A stretch of 64,000 nt of DNA from Desulfofundulus australicus DSM 11792 (GTDB taxonomy: Bacteria > Bacillota > Desulfotomaculia > Desulfotomaculales > Desulfovirgulaceae): the NCBI RefSeq assembly GCF_900129285.1, contig NZ_FQUW01000009.1:53488-117487 (forward strand), given 5' to 3'. Positions 7,736-18,631 of this stretch are shown piece after piece. Made by a program: the position numbers and the translations under genes. The notes beneath the pieces are model-generated. The model did no database searches. It saw only the letters and a list, made by a program, of their open reading frames with translations, and was not told the DNA's origin. The first letter of the stretch is position 1. Each line of letters begins with the position of its first letter.

Positions 7736-9259
7736 TCAGCGCCTTCCGCCACCACCCCCGCCGGGAGGCATACCGCCGGGCATAAACGGCATGCTGCCGC
7801 CCCGGCTGCTCGTACTTCCTGTTTCCTGATCCAGGGAACCTATCACCACCAAATCCCCTTCCTCAAGACCCTCCAGTACTTCATAGCTTGTGAGATCCGC
7901 CAGCCCCAAAACCACCCGCCTGGGCGCGGGTTTGCCGGATTTATCCAGGACAAGGACGACGGCCTGCTGTCCCTGTTCATTCGTCCCTGCCGCCCCGGAA
8001 GTCCCGCTTTCATTGCCCCCGCCGCGGGCGGAACCGGCTCCACCGGCCCCTGCGCCGCCCGTGTGTCCGCCACCGGAGTCGCTCCCGGACGGCCGCTGCC
8101 CCGGGGCACCGCCCTGTCTCATTTTATTCAGGTAACTGACGGCGTAAGTAACGGCGCTTTTGGGCACGGTGAGGACGTTTTCATGCCTGTCGACGATTAT
8201 ATTCACGTTGGCGGGCATTCCGGCCATCAGCCCATCCTGGTTTTTATCCAGCTGGATGACCGCATCGTAAAGCTGCACGTTGGACTCCGTGTACGCCTGG
8301 GGGGAGATGCTGCTCACCCTGCCGGTGAAGGTTTTATTGGGGAAGGAGTTGACCGTGAACTCCGCCTTCTGGCCGACCTTCAACCTGCCGATGTCGGCCT
8401 CGTTTACCTGAGCCCTGACCTGCAGGGCTTCCGAAATAATGGTGACGACCCCCCCTCCACTGGTGTTGTTGTTGTTGGCCGCAGCCCGCTGGCCCTCGGA
8501 ACCGTTGACTTCACTTACAATTCCGTCTATGGGGCTGAACAATTTGGCTTCCGCCAGGTCTTTCCTGGCCATCTGGAGCTGCGCCCTGCAGCTTTCCACC
8601 CGGGCGGCGGCTGCTGCGATGTCTTCCGGGCGGTTGCCCGCCTGGAGCAGCTTTAGTGATTCCTCGGCCTGCTTCAATTTGGCCTCCGCGGTGGTAAAAT
8701 CGGAAATTATCTGGTCCAGGTCGGCCTGTGAAATGTACCCCTCATTGAAAAATTGCTTATAACGCTCAAGCTTGGATTTCGCCAGGTCGTAGCTTGCCCG
8801 GGCCATTTTGACGTCCGCCTCGGCCCTGGCTACTTCTTCCGGCCTCGAACCTTCTTTGAGCAACTCCAGATTGGCCGTGGCCTCCTTCAAATTCGCCGAG
8901 GCCTGGATTACCTGCGCTTCCAGGCTGGCGGTGTCCTGTTCCGCCAGCAGCTGGCCGGCGGTAACCCGGTCACCCACCTTTACGTATATTTTCTTGATTA
9001 CTTCGGCATTTTCAAAACCCAGGGAAACTGTTTTCACCGGCTCGACCACACCGCTGGCCGGGATACTGCTGGTGATGGTGCTCCTCTTGACGGTACTGGT
9101 GAGGTAACTCCCGCTCGCTTTTCTTGTTCCACCCAGAAAATAAAAGCCTGCCACGACCAAAACGAAAATTGCCGCCATACCGATGATTATTTTTTTTCTC
9201 CCGAAGACACCGGAAACAATTTTAAGGTGCCTGGTAAAGAAACTCGGCTCGCTTTGCAT
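7736..9259 (-). CDS. HlyD/RND-type membrane-fusion adaptor of the MacB system
   Basis: A single N-terminal membrane anchor (IIIGMAAIFVLVVAGFYFLG) is followed by the adaptor order. A lipoyl half-motif comes first (VVEPVKTVSLGFENAEVIKK), then a coiled-coil hairpin of about 100 residues (ANLKEATANLELL ... LKLLQAGNRPEDIAAA), the second lipoyl half (LAEAKLFSPIDGIV), then beta-barrel (VNSFPNKTFTGRVSSISP) and membrane-proximal domains. An unusual Gly/Ser/Ala-rich loop of about 45 residues interrupts the last domain (nt about 7975-8120) and the protein ends in a Gly-rich tail. The ATG at 9259 with a GGGGGGA site is preferred over an earlier start that would overlap the kinase gene. It should bridge the permease to the TolC-like protein. 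Confidence 0.9.
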   Translation of the reverse strand: MQSEPSFFTRHLKIVSGVFGRKKIIIGMAAIFVLVVAGFYFLGGTRKASGSYLTSTVKRSTITSSIPASGVVEPVKTVSLGFENAEVIKKIYVKVGDRVTAGQLLAEQDTASLEAQVIQASANLKEATANLELLKEGSRPEEVARAEADVKMARASYDLAKSKLERYKQFFNEGYISQADLDQIISDFTTAEAKLKQAEESLKLLQAGNRPEDIAAAAARVESCRAQLQMARKDLAEAKLFSPIDGIVSEVNGSEGQRAAANNNNTSGGGVVTIISEALQVRAQVNEADIGRLKVGQKAEFTVNSFPNKTFTGRVSSISPQAYTESNVQLYDAVIQLDKNQDGLMAGMPANVNIIVDRHENVLTVPKSAVTYAVSYLNKMRQGGAPGQRPSGSDSGGGHTGGAGAGGAGSARGGGNESGTSGAAGTNEQGQQAVVLVLDKSGKPAPRRVVLGLADLTSYEVLEGLEEGDLVVIGSLDQETGSTSSRGGSMPFMPGGMPPGGGGGGRR

Positions 9260-9293
9260 CCGCTTCCCCCCGTATTTCAGCTGGTAACCGGTT

Positions 9294-10661
9294 TCAATTA
9301 ATGTTCCCCAGTGGAATGATAACCGTCGAAGATACACCGCCCCTCTCATTTTTCAAACTGATCTCTCCCTGGTACATCTTAACAATCCGCTGCACTATGG
9401 TCAGCCCCAGCCCGAATTTGCCCTCCCGCCCTTTATGGAAGGGCTGGAAAAGTTGCTCGAGAATATGGGGCTCAATCCTGGAACCGTCGTTCCAGAAACG
9501 GAGGATTACACCTTTTTTTTCATTGTCCAACCCGAGGTCGATCTCAAGGCGTGAAGACGCATAACGCAGGTGGTTTTCCAGCAGGTTTTCAACCATAACC
9601 CGCAGAACCTCCTCATCCCCTGAAATACTTACCGGCTGCAGGTCCATCCGGCACGATATTTCCGGCCTCTGCGGGCATAGACGCTGGACTATATTTTCAA
9701 CCAGCGTGTTCAATTTTACCTCTTTTTGAACCCTTTCCCGCGTGGCCAGGTAATCAAGCCGTGTCAGGTAAAGCAACTGCTTGACCAGCTTTTCCAGGCG
9801 CGCACCCTCCTCGTCAATCACCCGGATGCTGCCGGCCAGATCGCCCTTCGGGTAGACCCCGTCCTGGATGGCCTGGGCATAGCTGCGGATCACCATGACC
9901 GGTGTTTTCAGCTCGTGGGAGATATTCTGCAGCATGGATTGCTGCATCTCGTCCTGGCGGACAAGCTGCCGGCGCATAACCTCGATGGAGCGGGCCAGCC
10001 GTCCTATTTCATCGCCACGCTTCACCTCCAGGGGTTCGTGCCAGTTGCGGCTGGCAATACGCTTCACATGCCGTTCCATTTGGATCAGGGGCCGGGTCAG
10101 GTAGCGGGCAATAAAAAGAGAGGCAAACCAGCTGATTATCAGGGCAATACCGGTGAACACCAGAAAGTTCAGCAGCAGGGATTTTATAAACCTGTCTTCT
10201 TCAGATTTCCTGATGAGCGCCACCCGGTAGAGGGGGCGCCCGTAAGCCTGCTCCTTCCTTATGACGTAGCGGATATTTTCCTGGCCGCGGTTATATTCAT
10301 ACAGACGGGCGGATGCTTTCTGGGCCACGGCGTTCTGCAGGATTTCCCGGATAAACGAAGATGAAAACATTTGCCCGGCCTCTGCGGGAATGGTGGTCCC
10401 GTCCTCCAGGACGATAAAATCACGGATGCGGAATTCCGGCCTGCCCAGGACAGGGGGACCGGGAGGTGGAGCGGGGGGCGGCGCTTCCCCCCGGGCGTTT
10501 TTTTCGGGTGGCTTCTCCGGCGGCGCCTGGGGCCCCATCATGTTGAGCGTAAAAAAGTTGCGGACCAGAAAGGGCATGATCAGCATGACAATCACATACA
10601 CCAGAAGGCTGACCAGCGAAAGGGCCAGCCACATCTTTACCGTCAGCGAAATTTTTTTCAT
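9294..10661 (-). CDS. Membrane sensor histidine kinase (HAMP-HisKA-HATPase)
   Basis: Domains in order: membrane helix (about 10-35), an extracytoplasmic sensor with a strikingly Pro-rich start (residues 45-72, PPEKPPEKNARGEAPPPAPP), and a second helix (FLVFTGIALIISWFASLFIA, about 163-185). The HAMP linker, the HisKA H-box NISHELKTPV with phospho-accepting His and the HATPase N (MVENLLENHLRYAS) and G (FGLGLTIVQRIV) boxes follow. It heads the MacB-type exporter operon and its ATG overlaps the stop of a response-regulator remnant, so an OmpR-type regulator once preceded it. No partner regulator remains in the window. It may now signal through a regulator elsewhere or be an orphan. Confidence 0.92.
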   Translation of the reverse strand: MKKISLTVKMWLALSLVSLLVYVIVMLIMPFLVRNFFTLNMMGPQAPPEKPPEKNARGEAPPPAPPPGPPVLGRPEFRIRDFIVLEDGTTIPAEAGQMFSSSFIREILQNAVAQKASARLYEYNRGQENIRYVIRKEQAYGRPLYRVALIRKSEEDRFIKSLLLNFLVFTGIALIISWFASLFIARYLTRPLIQMERHVKRIASRNWHEPLEVKRGDEIGRLARSIEVMRRQLVRQDEMQQSMLQNISHELKTPVMVIRSYAQAIQDGVYPKGDLAGSIRVIDEEGARLEKLVKQLLYLTRLDYLATRERVQKEVKLNTLVENIVQRLCPQRPEISCRMDLQPVSISGDEEVLRVMVENLLENHLRYASSRLEIDLGLDNEKKGVILRFWNDGSRIEPHILEQLFQPFHKGREGKFGLGLTIVQRIVKMYQGEISLKNERGGVSSTVIIPLGNIN

Positions 10662-10733
10662 TTGACCGTCATCCTGTATCCAAAGCCATATATGGTTTCA
10701 ATGCGGAGGTCAGGCATTTTTTTCCGCAACTTT
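10658..10733 (-). pseudogene. C-terminal remnant of an OmpR-family response regulator
   Basis: Upstream of the kinase the minus strand reads LRKKMPDLRIETIYGFGYRM then TVK and stop. This is the end of the winged-helix DNA-binding domain (the IET-GxGYR beta-hairpin) of an OmpR/PhoB regulator. In-frame stops and unrelated sequence lie immediately upstream, so all but about 25 residues are gone. The stop overlaps the kinase ATG as in a normal regulator-kinase operon. Confidence 0.8.
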
Positions 10734-10763
10734 AACCCGTATCATGCAAGTTATTTTATCTTT

Positions 10764-10860
10764 CTGTAAATATTTAGCAATTATGTGGCATCACACTTAA
10801 ATCTATATATACAGGTGAAATACGGAAAAATCATCAAGGAATTATGGGAAATTGTGAAAA
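10764..10860 (-). repeat. Duplicated promoter/5' region, copy A (copy B at 11834-11915)
   Basis: The stretch from CTGTAAATATTTAGC to the AAGGAATTATGGGAAA string is closely matched at 11834-11915. Shared blocks are CTGTAAATATTTAG, TTATGTGGC, CACACTTAAA, ATACAGGTG, ATCAAGGAATT. Copy B lies directly upstream of the DUF2680 gene and so carries that gene's promoter; copy A lies upstream of the broken regulator and the kinase operon. Copy B contains a perfect 12-base palindrome TGTGGCGCCACA that is only partly conserved in copy A. Confidence 0.8.
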
Positions 10861-10962
10861 CGATAACCACCAGCTGATTATCAGAGCAATACCGGTTAAG
10901 TTGCAGATTAACAAGGCATGATGAGCATGATAATCACATACACCTGCAGCCCGGCCGGCGAA
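10861..10962 (-). pseudogene. Collapsed fragment of a second histidine kinase gene
   Basis: Minus-strand text around 10863-10900 encodes NLTGIALIISWW, nearly the second membrane helix of the neighbouring kinase (FTGIALIISWF). Text around 10911-10950 matches that kinase's first membrane helix region at the DNA level (GCATGAT-AGCATGA-AATCACATACACC). The 450 bases that separate these pieces in the intact gene are missing. This is therefore a paralogous kinase reduced by internal deletion. Confidence 0.7.
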
Positions 10963-10988
10963 AAGGCCGGCCGGTTTATCTACTTTAG

Positions 10989-11050
10989 AAAGGCACGGCG
11001 TTGTCCCGCCAGCTACCCTGGGCTTCCGCATGGGACAACGCCGTGCCTTT
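10989..11050. terminator. Strong 19-bp hairpin downstream of the DUF2680 gene
   Basis: AAAGGCACGGCGTTGTCCC at 10989-11007 is perfectly inverted at 11032-11050 with a 24-base loop. It lies 39 bases past the DUF2680 stop, so it probably ends that transcript. The tail after the stem on the minus strand is only weakly T-rich, and the length and perfection of the stem would also fit a small mobile or recombination-derived palindrome. Confidence 0.6.
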
Positions 11051-11089
11051 GTGGTTAACACACAGCGGGTCTACCGGACATTTACCAGT

Positions 11090-11820
11090 CTATTGATTTG
11101 TTTTTAACATCACCTCACGCAATTCCCTGTTTCTTTCCTGCAGTTGTTTCAAAAGCTGCGGCAGCAGCTCTTTAATCCTGGCTTCATCACCGGCCTCCAC
11201 TGCTTTTCTAAACTCATCCATCAACTGCTTTTCCCCGTTAGCCCGGGACGAACCGGGTCCCGGCACGCGCGGGCCTTCTTTTCCGAGCCCCAGTTTTTTG
11301 AATTCTTCCCTCGCCTGTTCCGGCGTCAGCTTGCCGTTCTCGACATCTTTGCGAATGGCTTCGACTTTTTCTTTCACCTCAGCGGGCAGTTGGGGCGGTT
11401 CCCCTCTGCCAAGCCCCAGTTTTCTGAACTCTTCCCTGGCCTGTTCCGGTGTCAGCCTGCCGTTCTCGACATCTTTACGGATTGGATGGCCTCGACTTTT
11501 TCTTTCACCTCAGCGGATATTTGAGGTCTTTGCCTTTGCACCGGTGCCTTTTCCTTCAACTCACCCCTTAATTGCTCCCGCTCAGCAAGGGCATTTTTCC
11601 ACTCTTCCAGAATTTCCGGAGTATACTTGCTAACCATTTCCAGCAGCTTTTCCTCATTTTGCTGGCGCTGCTCACCGTTAAGGCGCTGGTGGTAGGCCAA
11701 TCCCTTTTTAACAGGTATATCTTTTTCAGCCGTGCCGGCATCAGCTGCAAATGCGGCAACCGGGACCAGTAGCGACAATGCCAGGGCAGTTGATATAATT
11801 CTCGTTTTCCATTTGTTCAT
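11090..11820 (-). pseudogene. DUF2680-type secreted helical protein, broken by a 4-base frameshift
   Basis: The first 122-codon frame has a signal peptide (MNKWKTRIISTALALSLLVP, then VAAFAADAG) and a helical, Lys/Glu-rich body with LAYHQRLNGEQRQQNEEKLL. Near 11484 the sequence AATCC is inserted relative to the second repeat, shifting the frame by four bases. Ignoring it, the reading continues as KDVENGRLTPEQAREEFRKL and then repeats the unit (AEVKEKVEAIRKDVENGKLT) to a stop at 11090, giving about 240 residues with two tandem DUF2680-like units. Both repeats are about 110 bases and nearly identical. Function of DUF2680 proteins is unknown; a periplasmic/wall-side stress role is only guesswork. 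The frameshift may be real decay, a slippable site, or an assembly error. Confidence 0.75.
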
Positions 11821-11833
11821 TACTCATTCCTCC

Positions 11834-11915
11834 CTGTAAATATTTAGTATTTATGTGGCGCCACACTTAAAATATACAGGTGGAATGCGGAAATATTATC
11901 AAGGAATTGTGGAAA
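11834..11915 (-). promoter_or_regulatory. Promoter region of the DUF2680 gene (copy B of duplicated sequence)
   Basis: This AT-rich stretch immediately upstream of the DUF2680 gene contains the 12-base palindrome TGTGGCGCCACA at the base of the leader and a GGGAGGAATG ribosome-binding site before the ATG. It is duplicated at 10764-10860 in front of the kinase operon, suggesting that both units were once under the same regulator. Exact -35/-10 boxes are ambiguous. Confidence 0.5.
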
Positions 11916-11922
11916 ATAATAT

Positions 11923-11946
11923 AAACCAGTGCCCTCGCACTGGTTT
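11923..11946 (-). terminator. prfB terminator
   Basis: AAACCAGTG pairs with CACTGGTTT across a six-base loop; on the minus strand it is followed by an AT-rich run. The stem overlaps the prfB stop codon, as is common for compact terminators. Confidence 0.7.
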
Positions 11947-13046
11947 AACCCCTTGCCTTCTGCCGCAAATAGGCGGCAATAAATTCGTCTATTTCCCCGT
12001 CCATGACCGCCTGGACGTTGCCCACCTCCACCCCGGTGCGGTGGTCCTTGACCAGGCTGTAGGGGTGAAAGACGTAGGAGCGGATCTGGTTGCCCCAGGC
12101 AATTTCCGCCTGCTCGCCCCGCAGGGCGGCCAGTTCGGCCTCCTTTTTCTTCATTTCCAGATCCAGCAGCTTAGCCCTGAGCAGTTTCATGGCCGCATTG
12201 CGGTTGGCAATCTGGGAGCGCTCGCTCTGGCACTGGACCACAATGCCCGTAGGCAGGTGGGTGATGCGCACCGCCGACTCGGTCTTGTTTACGTGCTGCC
12301 CGCCGGCCCCGCTGGAACGGAAAGTATCTATTTTCAGATCCTCGGGTTTGATTTCCAAATTCACATCCTCCTCCACCTCGGGCAGCACATCCACCGAAGC
12401 AAAGGAGGTATGCCGCCGCCCGGCGGCGTCAAAGGGGGATATGCGCACCAGCCGGTGGACACCCTTTTCCGCCCGCAGGTAACCGTAGGCATTGGGACCG
12501 GCTACGGAAAAGGTGACGCTTTTTATGCCCGCCTCGTCACCGGGCAGCATATCCATGATGGTCACCCGGTAGCCCTTTTCCTCCGCCCAGCGGGTGTACA
12601 TGCGCAGGAGCATCTCCACCCAGTCCTGGGCCTCGGTGCCGCCGGCCCCGGCATGGAGGGAGACAATGGCATTCCCCCGGTCGTAGGGGCCGTTCAGCAG
12701 CACCTCCAGCTCCATTTTCTCCACCCGCCGGGCCAGCTTCTTCAGCTCCCCGGCCACCTCCCGGGCCACCGTCTCGTCCTCCTCTTCTTCCCCCAGGGCC
12801 AGGAGGACGGCCAGGTCCTCGTGAGCCCGGGCCAGCTCCCGGTACTGGGCCACCCGGTCCTTTAAGGCGGCCAGTTTCTGCGTCACCTGCTGGGCTTTTT
12901 CCGGATCATTCCAGAAACCCGGGTCCATCATGGTTTCTTCCAGGCGCTTTATTTCCTCTTCCTTCCTGGCGATGTCAAAGAGAAACCCTCAATTCTTCGA
13001 TGCGTTTGCCCAGGTTCTCCAGTTCCCGGGACAGTTCGGCGTACAT
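11945..13046 (-). CDS. prfB: Peptide chain release factor 2, with programmed +1 frameshift
   Basis: A 23-codon zero frame ([20 protein letters not shown], then VSL) ends at TGA (12975-12977). Skipping one T at 12977 joins it to the long frame beginning [20 protein letters not shown], giving 366 residues, the normal RF2 length. The slip site reads AGG GTT TCT CTT TGA C: a Shine-Dalgarno-like AGGG just upstream and CTT-TGA-C, as in the classical autoregulatory site. The body carries the SPF tripeptide ([12 protein letters not shown]) that reads UGA/UAA and the catalytic GGQ ([16 protein letters not shown]) for peptidyl-tRNA hydrolysis. It lies 31 bases after secA, the usual secA-prfB order in Firmicutes. 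Confidence 0.97.
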
Positions 13047-13076
13047 AACCTGTTCACCTCTTATTATTTGATGGCT

Positions 13077-15716
<2,640 letters not shown>

Positions 15717-15734
15717 AAAAATCACCTTCGTAAA

Positions 15735-15761
15735 GAAGAGGAACCATCAAGGTTCCTCTTC
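15735..15761 (-). terminator. Terminator between hpf and secA
   Basis: GAAGAGGAACC and GGTTCCTCTTC form a perfect 11-bp stem with a five-base loop (ATCAA). On the minus strand it is followed by TTTACG. It lies about 90 bases after the hpf stop and just before the secA start, so it ends hpf transcripts or attenuates read-through into secA. Confidence 0.7.
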
Positions 15762-15850
15762 CTAAAATAATTCCCGTATTATTGTAGCACCCGCCGGGAA
15801 CGGTTTCAAGTGCGGGCCGGAGCCGGCGGAACCACCGGCAGGCCTGCTTT

Positions 15851-16375
15851 TTAAAATTCCGGTTCAATCAGGCCGTACCTGCCGTCCTTGCGGCGGTAGA
15901 CCACGTTGACCTTTTCCGTGTCCGCGTTGGTAAAGACAAAGAAGCTGTGCCCCAGCAGGTTCATCTGCATTACCGCTTCGTCAACCGACATGGGCTTCAC
16001 GGCAAACTTCTTGGTACGTACAATCGGCGGGCCGTTTTCTTCCCTGGCTTCTTCCTCCCCGGCCTTCACCTCCATGTTCTGGCGGCCCAGGCGGCGGTAC
16101 AGCTTGCCCTTGTAGCGATCGATTTGTTTTTCCAGCTTTTCCACCACCAGATCGATGGAGGCATACATGTCGCCGGTGGTTTCTTCGCCCCGCAGAATAA
16201 TGCCGTTAATGGGGATGGTCACTTCCACCCGGTGGGAATCCTTTTCCACGGTGAGGGTTACCTGCGCCTCTTCAATTAAATCGAGGTATCTTTCCAGCTT
16301 ACCAAGGCGCTTCTCCACATACTCCTTCAGGGCGTTGGTTACTTCCACGTTTCTTCCCCGTACCTGTACTTTCAT
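15851..16375 (-). CDS. hpf: Ribosome hibernation promoting factor, long form
   Basis: The 174-residue protein combines the N-terminal S30AE/HPF domain (MKVQVRGRNVEVTNALKEYV to about residue 100) with the C-terminal dimerisation domain (FAVKPMSVDEAVMQMNLLGH, SFFVFTNADTEKVNVVYRRK, GLIEPEF). Long HPF binds the decoding centre and dimerises 70S ribosomes into inactive 100S particles in stationary phase. A charged linker joins the domains (about 100-120). Position just upstream of secA is conserved in Firmicutes. Its own terminator follows. Confidence 0.96.
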   Translation of the reverse strand: MKVQVRGRNVEVTNALKEYVEKRLGKLERYLDLIEEAQVTLTVEKDSHRVEVTIPINGIILRGEETTGDMYASIDLVVEKLEKQIDRYKGKLYRRLGRQNMEVKAGEEEAREENGPPIVRTKKFAVKPMSVDEAVMQMNLLGHSFFVFTNADTEKVNVVYRRKDGRYGLIEPEF

Positions 16376-16463
16376 CCTGGCACCCTCTCCTTTCTGGTCC
16401 CTGGTATTAATATTATTCCCGAAAATGGCCGGAATTCCTGCCTGCAGCCTGCCAAAAATACCA

Positions 16464-16490
16464 AAAACCCCGGCACCGGGCCGGGGTTTT
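16464..16490 (-). terminator. cspA terminator
   Basis: AAAACCCCGGC pairs with GCCGGGGTTTT across five bases; on the minus strand it ends in a T-run and sits 12 bases beyond the cold-shock gene stop. Confidence 0.85.
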
Positions 16491-16501
16491 GCTTCCTGAA
16501 C

Positions 16502-16699
16502 CTACAACTTCACCACATTGGCGGCCTGAGGCCCACGGGCACCCTCGACGATGTCAAACTCCACAAGCTGCCCCTCGTTGAGGGTTTTGAACCCTTCTTC
16601 CTGGATGGCCGAGAAGTGGACAAATACGTCCTTGCCGTCCTCCCCCTCGATGAAGCCGTAACCTTTCTCGGCACTGAACCATTTGACCTTGCCTTGCAT
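16502..16699 (-). CDS. Cold-shock protein (CspA family)
   Basis: The 65-residue single OB-fold protein shows both RNA-binding motifs: [11 protein letters not shown] (RNP1) and DVFVHFSAI (RNP2), and ends [12 protein letters not shown] as usual. It is an RNA chaperone that melts secondary structure. A GGGAGGA site lies eight bases before the ATG at 16699, which gives the normal family length; earlier in-frame starts would add a non-homologous N-terminus. It is monocistronic with its own terminator. Confidence 0.96.
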   Translation of the reverse strand: MQGKVKWFSAEKGYGFIEGEDGKDVFVHFSAIQEEGFKTLNEGQLVEFDIVEGARGPQAANVVKL

Positions 16700-16822
16700 G
16701 AACATTCCTCCCAGCATAAAATCCCGTGGGTGCTTGCACACACACGTAGCTGAATACTAACATATTCAGCTCCCATTGTCAAGGGTTGCCATCCGGCCGG
16801 TCCGTATCAAGATTCAGTGGTT

Positions 16823-18631
16823 CTACTCCACCCGCCAGGCAATGGGCATACGCCGGCCCATGCCGAAGGCCCTGGAGGTCACCCGCAGCCCGGGAGCGGC
16901 CTGGCGGCGCTTGTATTCGGCCCGGTCCACCTTGCGGATCACTTCCCGCACCAGTGCCTGGTCAAACCCCAGGGCGGCAATTTCATCAGCCGGCTTCTCT
17001 TCTTCGATGTATGCCTGCAGGATGGCATCCAGCACCTCGTAGGGGGGAAGGGAATCCTGGTCCACCTGGTTGGGCCTCAGTTCCGCCGACGGGGGTTTCA
17101 CCAAAACGCTTTCGGGAATGATTTCCCGCTCCCGGTTAATATAGCGGGCCAGCTGGTACACCATCACCTTGGGCACATCGGCCAGCACCGCCAGCCCTCC
17201 GGACATGTCGCCGTAGAGGGTGCAGTAACCCACGGCCATCTCGGACTTGTTGCCGGTGGTGAGGGTGAGGTATCCCTCCCGGTTGGAGATGAACATGAGG
17301 ATGTTACCCCGGATGCGGGCCTGGATGTTCTCCTCCGCCAGGTCTCCGCAGGGGGAACCGTCCCGGTTCATGACCTTTAAGAAGGTGCTGAACACTTCTT
17401 CGATAGGTATCTCCCGGAAGGCAATCCCCAGGTTTTCCGCCAGCTTCCGGGCATCGGAACGGCTACCGGGAGAGGAGTAACGGGAGGGCATGGAAACTCC
17501 CAGTACATTTTCCGGTCCCAGGGCAGCGGCGGCCAGGGCGGCCGTGACGGAAGAATCAATACCCCCGCTCAGGCCGATAACGACCTTTTTGAAACCGGTC
17601 TTCCGCATATAGTCGGCGATTCCCAGCACCAGCGCCCGGTAAACGTAACTGATGTCCTCCTGCAGGAGCACCGCCGCCGGTGCTTCAACGCTGGACGAGG
17701 TGCAACCGGCGTTACTGCCGGCATCTACTCCCTCCGGAGAACTGCCGCAGGAATCCGTTGTGCTGGCATGACCGGGGGCACCACCGGCATTTTCCCTCCA
17801 GGTGCTGCAGCCGGCACCCGCAGCTTTTCCAACCGGCTTCATCCATGTCGCCCCGGACTTCTGCCGCCCCATTTCCAGCACCAGCAAATCTTCCTCAAAG
17901 CTGCCCGCCAGGCAGACCACATTACCCCTGGCGTCCACGGCCAGGCTGGTGCCGTCGAAGATCAGCTCATCATTACCCCCGATCTGGTTGACATAGATTA
18001 CGGGCCGGTGATACTTGCGGGCGATGCTCTGGAGCATGTCCAGGCGCAGCCCGACTTTACCGTAGTGATATGGGGAAGCGGAAATGTTCACTATCAGATC
18101 CACACCCCGGGCCACCAGTTCCTCCACCGGATCCACCTCGTAAAGCTGCCGGTTCCAGTAGTCCTTATCGTTCCAGATGTCCTCGCAGATGGTCAGGCCA
18201 AGGCTCCACTCTCCCAGTTGCACCGGAATCCTTCGCCCGGCCGGGCGGAAATAGCGGCTTTCGTCAAACACGTCGTAATTGGGCAAAAGGCTTTTGTCCT
18301 GGCGGCCGGCCAGCTTACCTTCCGCATAAAGCAGTGCGGCATTGTAAAGATAATCCCGGTCCGCCTTTTCTCCCCGCACCGGGGCACCGACAATAAGGGC
18401 CGCCTCCCGGCTCAAGGGGGCAATCTCTTCTACCAGCACCCTTTCCACCCGCTGCAGAAAATCCCTCCGGCAGAGCAGGTCCCGGGGCGGGTAGCCCGTT
18501 ACGGCCAGTTCGGGAAAGACCACCAGATCCGCGCCGGCCTGCCGGGCCGCCTCCACGACCTTCCTCATTTTACCCGTGTTGCCGCCCACGTCCCCGATGG
18601 TGGGATTCAACTGGGCCAGGGCTATGCGCAT
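16823..18631 (-). CDS. nadE: Glutamine-dependent NAD+ synthetase
   Basis: Residues 1-260 form the nitrilase-type glutaminase domain with the Glu-Lys-Cys triad (E41 in FPELAVTGYP, K113 in DKSLLPNYDVF, C149 in TICEDIWND). Residues about 323-602 form the synthetase with the P-loop LSGGIDSSV. The enzyme amidates nicotinic acid adenine dinucleotide using ammonia channelled from glutamine. A Gly/Ala/Ser/Cys-rich insertion of about 60 residues (nt 17666-17857) separates the domains and looks unlike the family linker. The ATG at 18631 (MRIALAQLNPTIGDVGGN) is the family start; the open frame extends further upstream. Confidence 0.95.
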   Translation of the reverse strand: MRIALAQLNPTIGDVGGNTGKMRKVVEAARQAGADLVVFPELAVTGYPPRDLLCRRDFLQRVERVLVEEIAPLSREAALIVGAPVRGEKADRDYLYNAALLYAEGKLAGRQDKSLLPNYDVFDESRYFRPAGRRIPVQLGEWSLGLTICEDIWNDKDYWNRQLYEVDPVEELVARGVDLIVNISASPYHYGKVGLRLDMLQSIARKYHRPVIYVNQIGGNDELIFDGTSLAVDARGNVVCLAGSFEEDLLVLEMGRQKSGATWMKPVGKAAGAGCSTWRENAGGAPGHASTTDSCGSSPEGVDAGSNAGCTSSSVEAPAAVLLQEDISYVYRALVLGIADYMRKTGFKKVVIGLSGGIDSSVTAALAAAALGPENVLGVSMPSRYSSPGSRSDARKLAENLGIAFREIPIEEVFSTFLKVMNRDGSPCGDLAEENIQARIRGNILMFISNREGYLTLTTGNKSEMAVGYCTLYGDMSGGLAVLADVPKVMVYQLARYINREREIIPESVLVKPPSAELRPNQVDQDSLPPYEVLDAILQAYIEEEKPADEIAALGFDQALVREVIRKVDRAEYKRRQAAPGLRVTSRAFGMGRRMPIAWRVE

